The position numbers and the translations under genes are program-made. Shown here piece after piece: positions 5,491 to 10,533 of a DNA stretch of 10,533 nt. Origin of the DNA: Pseudomonadota bacterium. Lineage in GTDB: Bacteria; Pseudomonadota; Alphaproteobacteria; Sphingomonadales; Sphingomonadaceae. Where the stretch lies: positions 1-10,533 of the forward strand of contig JAEWJQ010000392.1 in the NCBI GenBank assembly GCA_023386515.1. Direction: 5' to 3'. The notes under the pieces were generated by a model that did no database searches, was not told where the DNA came from, and worked only from the letters and a program-made list of their open reading frames with translations. Position 1 is the stretch's first letter. Each line of letters begins with the position of its first letter.

Positions 5491-8058
5491 ATGCAACTCG
5501 TCATCGTCGAATCGCCCGCCAAGGCGAAGACCATCGAAAAGTACCTCGGTGCGGACTATCGCGTCCTCGCCTCCTACGGCCATGTCCGCGATCTGCCCGC
5601 CAAGGACGGCAGCGTCGATCCGGATGCCGGCTTCGCGATGGAATGGGAGAATTACGCCGACAAGACGCGCCAGCTGAAGGCGATCGCCGACGAGGCGAAG
5701 CATGCCGATCGCCTGATCCTGGCGACCGACCCCGATCGCGAGGGCGAGGCGATCAGCTGGCACGTGCAGGAGGTGCTGCGCGCCAGGAAGGCGCTGCCCA
5801 AGGACGTGCAGCGGGTGACGTTCAACGCGATCACCAAGCCGGCGGTGACCGCGGCGATGGCCGCGCCGCGCGAACTCGATACCGATTTGATCGATGCCTA
5901 TCGTGCCCGTCGCGCGCTCGACTATCTGGTCGGCTTCACGCTGTCGCCGGTGCTGTGGCGCAAGCTGCCCGGCGCCAAGTCGGCCGGTCGCGTCCAGTCG
6001 GTCGCGCTGCGCCTGATCGTCGACCGTGAGCGCGAGATCGAACGGTTCGTCGCGCAGGAATATTGGTCGGTGACCGCGCAGATGGAACAGGACGGTACGC
6101 CGTTCACCGCGCGGCTAGTGACGTGGAAGGGCCAGAAGCTCGACCGCCTGTCGATCGGCAACCAGGGCGATGCGCTGGCGGCGAAGGCGGATGTCGAGGC
6201 GGGCAAGTTCACCGTCCAGTCGGTCGAGACCAAGCCGGCGACGCGCAATCCGCCGCCGCCGTTCACGACCTCCACGCTCCAGCAGGAGGCGGCGCGCAAG
6301 CTCGGCTTCTCGGCGGACCATACGATGCGGATCGCCCAGGGCCTCTACGAGGACGGCGCGATCACCTACATGCGTACCGACGGCGTGCAGATGGACGGCA
6401 GCGCGATTTCCGCCGCGAGGAAGGCGATCGCCGATCGTTACGACGCGCATTACGTGCCCGACAGCCCCCGCCAGTATCAGACCAAGGCGAAGAACGCGCA
6501 GGAAGCGCACGAGGCGATCCGGCCGACCGATTTCGGCAAGGACCGGGTCGGCGGCGGCGACCATGCGCGTCTGTACGACCTGATCTGGAAGCGAGCGCTC
6601 GCCAGCCAGATGGCGTCCGCCCGATTGGAGCGGACGACCGTCGAGATGGCCGACGGCACCGGTCGCAACGTGTTGCGCGCCACTGGTCAGGTGGTGATGT
6701 TCCCTGGTTTCCTCGCGCTCTACGAGGAAGGCACCGACGATTCGCAGGACGAAGAGGCACGTCGCCTGCCCCGGCTGCGCGACGGCGACGCCCCGGCGAA
6801 GAAGGCCGTCGATGCCGAACAGCATTTCACCCAGCCGCCGCCGCGCTTTTCCGAAGCATCGCTGGTCAAGCGGATGGAGGAGCTGGGGATCGGCCGCCCG
6901 TCGACCTATGCCTCGATCATCAAGACGCTGAAGGACCGCGGCTATGTCCGGGTCGAGAAGAACCGCTTCTTCGCCGAGGAGAGCGGCCGGCTGGTGACCG
7001 CCTTCCTCGAACGCTTCTTCGAGAAATATGTCGGCTTCGACTATACCGCCGAGCTGGAGGAGGAGCTGGACGACGTGTCCGGCGGCCGCGCGCAATGGCA
7101 GGCCGTGCTGGAAGCCTTCTGGCGCGACTTCAAGCCGCGCACCGCCGAGGTGATGGAGCAGCAGCCGAGCGCGATCACCGCCGAACTCGACCAGTTCCTG
7201 GGCGATTATCTGTTCCCGGACAAGGCGGACGGGTCCGACCCGCGGCTGTGTCCGAATTGCGGCGAAGGCCGGCTCGCGCTGCGTGGCGGCCGATTCGGCG
7301 CGTTCATCGCCTGCTCCAATTATCCCGAATGCAAATACACCCGCCGCTTCGCGCAGGCTGGCGGCGCGGCGGGCGAGGACACGGGACCGGAAAACCTCGG
7401 CAAGGACCCGGCCACCGGGCTGGAGGTCGAGCGCAAGTCGGGGCGCTTCGGCCCCTATATTCAGCTCGGCGAGGGCAAGGAGGCGAAGCGCGCGTCGATC
7501 CCCAAGGATGTCGATCTCGATCTGGAATGGGCGCTCAAGCTGCTCAGCCTGCCGCGGACGATCGGCCAGCATCCGGAGACGGGCAAGGACATCACCGCCT
7601 CGATTGGCCGCTATGGCCCCTATCTGGCGCATGACGGCAAATACGCCCGGCTGCAGTCGACCGCCGAGGTGTTCGAGACGGGCATGAACGCGTCGGTCGC
7701 CAAGCTGGCGGATGCGGCGGCGGGCGGCGGCCGGCCGCAGCGCGGTGCGGCGCGGGCCCCGCTCAAGGAACTCGGCAAGCATCCGCGTACCGAGGCGGAC
7801 ATCAAGCTGATGGAGGGGCGCTACGGTCCCTATGTCACCGACGGCACGACCAATGCGACGCTTCCCAAGTCGGTGACCCCCGACGCGCTGACGCTGGAAG
7901 AGGCGGCGCAGCTGATCGACGCGCGCGCCGCGGCGGCCCCGCCCGCGAAGGGCAAGAAGAAGGCACCGGCCAAGAAGACGGCGGCGAAGGGCGCGGCAAA
8001 GCCTGCTGCGAAGAAGGCCCCGGCAAAGAAGGCGGCAACGAAGAAGGCGGCGGAGTAA
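5491..8058 (+). CDS. topA: DNA topoisomerase I (type IA)
   Basis: It relaxes negative supercoils by cutting and rejoining one strand through a tyrosine link. The 855-residue protein begins MQLVIVESPAKAKTIEKYLG, the start of the Toprim domain with Glu7. The metal-binding acidic cluster is TDPDREGE (Asp80, Asp82, Glu84). The catalytic tyrosine is in TYMRTDG (Tyr293). PSTYASIIKTL near residue 470 is another hallmark. One four-cysteine zinc finger follows (Cys587, 590, 608, 614), then three GRFGPY/GRYGPY repeats of the C-terminal DNA-binding type. The last 36 residues are 14 Lys and 14 Ala, a histone-H1-like tail. ATG 5491 was chosen because it opens the conserved sequence; AAGGA lies 15 bases before it, rather far. 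The frame itself is open back to a TTG at 5428. Confidence 0.97.
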   Translation: MQLVIVESPAKAKTIEKYLGADYRVLASYGHVRDLPAKDGSVDPDAGFAMEWENYADKTRQLKAIADEAKHADRLILATDPDREGEAISWHVQEVLRARKALPKDVQRVTFNAITKPAVTAAMAAPRELDTDLIDAYRARRALDYLVGFTLSPVLWRKLPGAKSAGRVQSVALRLIVDREREIERFVAQEYWSVTAQMEQDGTPFTARLVTWKGQKLDRLSIGNQGDALAAKADVEAGKFTVQSVETKPATRNPPPPFTTSTLQQEAARKLGFSADHTMRIAQGLYEDGAITYMRTDGVQMDGSAISAARKAIADRYDAHYVPDSPRQYQTKAKNAQEAHEAIRPTDFGKDRVGGGDHARLYDLIWKRALASQMASARLERTTVEMADGTGRNVLRATGQVVMFPGFLALYEEGTDDSQDEEARRLPRLRDGDAPAKKAVDAEQHFTQPPPRFSEASLVKRMEELGIGRPSTYASIIKTLKDRGYVRVEKNRFFAEESGRLVTAFLERFFEKYVGFDYTAELEEELDDVSGGRAQWQAVLEAFWRDFKPRTAEVMEQQPSAITAELDQFLGDYLFPDKADGSDPRLCPNCGEGRLALRGGRFGAFIACSNYPECKYTRRFAQAGGAAGEDTGPENLGKDPATGLEVERKSGRFGPYIQLGEGKEAKRASIPKDVDLDLEWALKLLSLPRTIGQHPETGKDITASIGRYGPYLAHDGKYARLQSTAEVFETGMNASVAKLADAAAGGGRPQRGAARAPLKELGKHPRTEADIKLMEGRYGPYVTDGTTNATLPKSVTPDALTLEEAAQLIDARAAAAPPAKGKKKAPAKKTAAKGAAKPAAKKAPAKKAATKKAAE
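7948..8055 (+). repeat. Codon-level repeat encoding the Lys/Ala-rich tail of TopA
   Basis: Repeated AAGAAGGC-like units encode residues 820-855, made of Ala-Lys-Lys and Ala-Pro-Ala-Lys-Lys words. The stretch is low in complexity and could vary in length between strains by slippage. Confidence 0.6.
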
Positions 8059-8074
8059 GCGCCCCTCTCGTCAT

Positions 8075-8165
8075 CCCGGCGCACGCCGGGACTCATGGAC
8101 GCGATACGGCTGCTGGTTCGTGCACCACCGGTGGCCCGCAACCATGGGTCCCGGCGCACGCCGGG
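8075..8165. repeat. Inverted pair of REP-like palindromes downstream of topA
   Basis: The palindrome CCCGGCG-CA-CGCCGGG occurs twice, at 8075-8090 and 8150-8165. The flanks are also inverted: the first copy continues into ACTCATGG and the second is preceded by CCATGGGT. The two 24-base arms (8075-8098 and 8142-8165) match with three differences. The 43-base spacer holds a further perfect palindrome, CCACCGGTGG (8125-8134). The arrangement is that of a BIME-type element: either two separate 7-bp hairpins or one long cruciform. It begins 16 bases after the topA stop, so it may end the topA transcript or protect its 3' end. Confidence 0.7.
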
Positions 8166-8198
8166 CTGTCGATCGGCGGGGGTTTGCGGGTGGTTCGC

Positions 8199-8495
8199 TT
8201 ACGCCGCGCGGCGCTGGGTCGTCCCGAGCCACGCCCGCGCCTGGCGCTGCGCCTCGGCGATCTCGCGGGCCGTCATGTCCTCGGCCACTTCGGTGCGCGC
8301 ATCGGCGGCTTCGGCCAGACCGTACATCGCCGCCAGATTGAACCATTTATGCGCCTCGATCAGATCGATCCCCGCCCCCGAAGTACCGGTCGAATAGCAG
8401 ACGCCCAGATCGAACAAGGCTTCGGGACGGCCGCTGGCCGCGTCCCGGAACCGACTTTCTAGAAGAAATTGCGCACTCTTGAGACTGTTGCCCAT
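8199..8495 (-). CDS. Small Sel1-repeat protein
   Basis: The 98-residue protein carries one clear Sel1-like repeat: ALFDLGVCYSTGTSGAGIDL followed by EAHKWFNLAAMYGLAEAADA (about 26-65). The spacing of Ala, Leu-Gly, Tyr and Gly matches that family, whose helical repeats act as protein-binding scaffolds. The remainder is helical and charged, with no signal peptide, so it is probably cytoplasmic. ATG 8495 is well supported by AAGGGG (8507-8502 on the minus strand) with a 6-base spacer. The stop is TAA at 8201-8199. It lies downstream of panC on the same strand, 79 bases after the panC stop, and converges on topA. A TTAACCAT motif 52 bases upstream hints at cell-cycle control. The partner protein and exact role are unknown. 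Confidence 0.82.
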   Translation of the reverse strand: MGNSLKSAQFLLESRFRDAASGRPEALFDLGVCYSTGTSGAGIDLIEAHKWFNLAAMYGLAEAADARTEVAEDMTAREIAEAQRQARAWLGTTQRRAA

Positions 8496-8546
8496 CGGTC
8501 ACCCCTTTTATTCATGGGGCCACTGTGGGGCATCGCCTGCTACGAA

Positions 8547-8554
8547 ATGGTTAA
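8547..8554 (-). promoter_or_regulatory. TTAACCAT motif, possible CtrA half-site upstream of the Sel1 gene
   Basis: On the minus strand TTAACCAT lies 52 bases before the Sel1 start codon. It matches the half-site described for the alphaproteobacterial cell-cycle regulator CtrA; no second TTAA follows at the 7-base spacing of a full site. The same bases form one arm of an inverted repeat, ATGGTT (8547-8552) and AACCAT (8564-8569), with an 11-base loop, which could also act as a weak terminator for panC. Confidence 0.3.
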
Positions 8555-8574
8555 CGCCAAAAGAACCATAATGA

Positions 8575-9420
8575 TCAGCTATTCGCCTCGATAGCGATGT
8601 TGTCGATCAGGCGGGTCGATCCCATTCGCGCCGCGGCGAGCAGGCGGCGTGGACGGTCGGCGGCGGGGTCGGCAGCCAGCGTCTCGGCATCGGCGAGCGC
8701 GACATAGTCGATCTCGAAGCCTGCTGCGACCAGGGCGGTCCGGGCTTCTGCCAGCGCCGTCTCGACATCGTCGCCGCGGCCGATCGCGCGCGCCGCGACG
8801 CCCAGCGCGCGGGGCAGCGCCGTCGCCTTCGCCCGCTGCTCCTCGTCGAGATAGATGTTGCGCGAGGACAGCGCGAGGCCATCGTCGTCGCGCTGCGTCG
8901 GCACCCCGACGATCTCGATCGGCAGGTCGAGATCGGCGACCAGGCGGCGGATCACGGCGAGCTGCTGGAAATCCTTCTCGCCGAAATAGGCGGCATCGGC
9001 GCCCACCTGATTGAACAATTTGGTCACCACGGTGGCAACGCCGTCGAAATGACCGGGACGCGCCGCGCCGTCGAAGCCGTCGCTGACCCCGGCGACGCTG
9101 ACCGTGGTGGCGAAACCGTCCGGATACATCACCTCGACCGGCGGCATCCAGAGCAGGTCGCAACCGGCGTCGGTCAAAAGGCGCGAATCCGCCATTTCCC
9201 GGCGCGGGTAGCGCGCCAGATCCTCGTTCGGCCCGAACTGCCGGGGATTGACGAAGATCGACGCGACGACCTTGGTCCCCGGCCGCCGCGCCGCCTCGAC
9301 CAACGCGAGATGGCCCGCGTGGAGCGCGCCCATCGTCGGGACGAGTGCGATTCGGCTGCCGTCGGCGCGCCAGCCGGCGATCGCCTCGCGAAGGCCATTC
9401 AAGTCCCGGACCGTCTGCAC
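8575..9420 (-). CDS. panC: Pantothenate synthetase
   Basis: It joins D-pantoate to beta-alanine using ATP, through a pantoyl-adenylate, giving pantothenate for coenzyme A in the cytoplasm. From the chosen GTG the protein is 281 residues, the usual size. Diagnostic motifs occur in order: PTMGALHAGH (28-37, with the nucleotide-binding His34 and His37), SIFVNPRQFGPNEDLARYPR, GEKDFQQLAVIRRLV, and LALSSRNIYL, the KMSKS-like segment. The frame is open to 9483, but GTG at 9420 is preceded by GAGGGGG with a 7-base spacer and begins the normal PanC sequence (VQTVRDLNGLRE), so the longer form is unlikely. It is divergent from mipZ, with 74 bases between starts, and no panB is seen in the window. Confidence 0.96.
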   Translation of the reverse strand: MQTVRDLNGLREAIAGWRADGSRIALVPTMGALHAGHLALVEAARRPGTKVVASIFVNPRQFGPNEDLARYPRREMADSRLLTDAGCDLLWMPPVEVMYPDGFATTVSVAGVSDGFDGAARPGHFDGVATVVTKLFNQVGADAAYFGEKDFQQLAVIRRLVADLDLPIEIVGVPTQRDDDGLALSSRNIYLDEEQRAKATALPRALGVAARAIGRGDDVETALAEARTALVAAGFEIDYVALADAETLAADPAADRPRRLLAAARMGSTRLIDNIAIEANS

Positions 9421-9427
9421 GCGCTTA

Positions 9428-9434
9428 CCCCCTC
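9428..9434 (-). promoter_or_regulatory. Shine-Dalgarno sequence that fixes the panC GTG start
   Basis: On the minus strand GAGGGGG is followed by 7 bases and GTG (9420). This supports the 281-residue form over the in-frame upstream start at 9483. Confidence 0.65.
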
Positions 9435-9494
9435 GAACAATGAGCGCGCGGCTTCTATGAAGGGAGCAACCAACGATCAACAAGGAAGCGACCA

Positions 9495-10319
9495 GTGGCC
9501 GACGGCCCCCCTGTTCCTGCCCATTCCGGCTCTGGCCCGCATGTCATCGTCTTCGCCAATGAAAAGGGCGGCACGGGCAAGTCGACCACCGCCGTCCATG
9601 TCGCGATCGCGCTGGCGGCGAAGGGCGCACGCGTCGCCTGTTTCGACCTCGACCATCGCCAGCGTACGGTCGGGCGCTATCTCGACAACCGCGCCGCAAC
9701 GATGCGCCGTACCGGCAGCGACCTGCCGATGCCGGTCCACGATACCCATGACGGCGTCCATGAGGATGTCTTCGAGGAAAAGTGGCATCGACTCGCGGAC
9801 GGCGCAGATTTCCTGATCGTCGATACGCCGGGGCGAGACGACCATTTCGCGCGTACCGCCGCGGCATTGTCCAACACGCTGGTCACGCCGATGAACGACA
9901 GTTTCGTCGACTTCGACCTGATCGGCCAGGTCGACCCGGAGACGTTCAACGTCACCCGGCCGAGCTTCTATTCCGAGCTGATCTGGGACGCGCGCAAGCA
10001 GCGCGCGCGCGCCGACGGCACGCAGATCGACTGGGTGGTGCTGCGCAACCGGCTGCAGCATATCGAGGCGCGCAACATGCGCCGCGTGTCGGATGCGCTC
10101 GCGCAGCTTGCCAAGCGCGTCGGCTTCCGCATCATCCCCGGTCTCGGCGAACGCGTGATCTATCGCGAGATGTTTCCGGCCGGGCTGACGATGATCGATT
10201 CGAAGGAATTCGGCGCCATGGGTCTGGGCCATGTCGCCGCGCGCCAGGAATTGCGGGAGATGATGGCGGCGCTGCAATTGCCCGAACCGGCGTTGCCGTT
10301 GTTCGCCGACGCCTCGTGA
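9495..10319 (+). CDS. mipZ: Division-plane positioning ATPase MipZ (ParA/MinD superfamily)
   Basis: In Caulobacter, MipZ forms gradients from the ParB-bound poles and blocks FtsZ polymerisation, placing the division site at midcell. The 274-residue protein has the deviant Walker A motif NEKGGTGKST (22-31, with signature Lys24 and Lys29), the switch segment DLDHRQRTVGRYLDNR (51-66) and the Walker B sequence FLIVDTPG (Asp110). It also has the MipZ-specific blocks TPMNDSFVDFDLIG, IDWVVLRNRL, RVGFRIIPGL and ERVIYREMFPAGLT. These separate it from partition ParA and from Soj. The GTG start at 9495 has AAGGA (9482-9486) with an 8-base spacer. It is divergent from panC. A J-domain gene overlaps its stop codon by 4 bases, implying translational coupling. 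Confidence 0.95.
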   Translation: MADGPPVPAHSGSGPHVIVFANEKGGTGKSTTAVHVAIALAAKGARVACFDLDHRQRTVGRYLDNRAATMRRTGSDLPMPVHDTHDGVHEDVFEEKWHRLADGADFLIVDTPGRDDHFARTAAALSNTLVTPMNDSFVDFDLIGQVDPETFNVTRPSFYSELIWDARKQRARADGTQIDWVVLRNRLQHIEARNMRRVSDALAQLAKRVGFRIIPGLGERVIYREMFPAGLTMIDSKEFGAMGLGHVAARQELREMMAALQLPEPALPLFADAS

Positions 10320-10533
10320 AGTGGCTGATCGCGCTGGCGGCGATCTGGCTCGCCTGGCGCTACCTGCGTCCGGCGCCCAAAGCCCGGACAACGCCGGAAA
10401 TGGCGGCGCGGCGGCTGCTCGGGGTCGGCCGCGATGCCGATGCGGCGACGATCCGCGCCGCGCACCGGCGGCTGCTCGCAGAGGTTCACCCCGATCGCGG
10501 CGGTTCGGCAGAGGATGCGCGGCGTGCCAATGC
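10316..10533 (+). CDS. Membrane-anchored J-domain protein, partial (3' end outside the window)
   Basis: The GTG start (10316) overlaps the mipZ stop in GTGA, a typical coupled arrangement. The first 72 residues are visible. A membrane segment (WLIALAAIWLAWRYL, 3-17) is followed by a short linker and a J-domain start (AARRLLGVGRDADAATIRAAHRRLLAEV). The HPD triad is at 58-60, followed by RGG. Such proteins stimulate the ATPase of DnaK-type chaperones. An N-terminal anchor plus C-terminal J-domain resembles the TIM14/Pam18-like J-proteins of alphaproteobacteria. The J-domain is cut off after the HPD loop. A functional link to MipZ is not established; only the overlap is seen. Confidence 0.85.
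   Translation, partial: MKWLIALAAIWLAWRYLRPAPKARTTPEMAARRLLGVGRDADAATIRAAHRRLLAEVHPDRGGSAEDARRAN

Noticed and set aside
6115..7782. 555-codon minus-strand open frame inside topA
   Set aside because: It lies fully opposite well-conserved topoisomerase sequence and is explained by codon bias.
9477..10391. 304-codon minus-strand open frame opposite mipZ
   Set aside because: mipZ on the plus strand has every family motif; the opposite frame is low in hydrophobic residues and unrecognisable.

Overview
The window looks like a chromosomal stretch from a high-GC alphaproteobacterium, most likely a sphingomonad (Sphingomonas or a close relative). The evidence is an ALAS-type 5-aminolevulinate synthase (C4 haem pathway), a MipZ-type division-site ATPase (found in alphaproteobacteria without the MinCD system), and the mipZ/J-domain pair. 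This placement is inferred from gene content, not from a database comparison. Hand counts give 42 of 60 G/C inside topA (7381-7440), but 34 of 60 (3721-3780) and 32 of 60 (4441-4500) in the stretch between dprA and the TMEM175-like gene.

Layout. hemA (minus, 3' end cut by the window edge) is followed by murI (minus). Divergent from murI are plsY and dprA (plus, 12 bases apart). The dprA frame is interrupted by one in-frame TAA, which detaches its C-terminal winged-helix domain. From 3597 to about 4744 lies a lower-GC accessory stretch. It holds a short unrecognised gene (80 aa) immediately upstream of a RES-domain protein (151 aa), laid out like a toxin-antitoxin operon. A TMEM175/DUF1211 membrane protein on the minus strand converges on it. 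topA (plus) starts 80 bases from the TMEM175-like start and ends in a Lys/Ala-rich tail. It is followed by an inverted pair of REP-like palindromes. A small Sel1-repeat gene and panC (both minus) come next. Divergent from panC are mipZ (plus) and a J-domain membrane protein that overlaps the mipZ stop by 4 bases and runs off the window.

Most genes are housekeeping: haem (hemA), peptidoglycan D-glutamate (murI), phospholipid (plsY), coenzyme A (panC), DNA topology (topA) and division placement (mipZ). The parts worth a second look are the dprA lesion, the RES gene with its unfamiliar upstream partner, and a near-perfect 23-base palindrome upstream of hemA. Two structured non-coding elements, at 4611-4715 and 8075-8165, also stand out. 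No RNA genes, CRISPR arrays or insertion sequences were seen.
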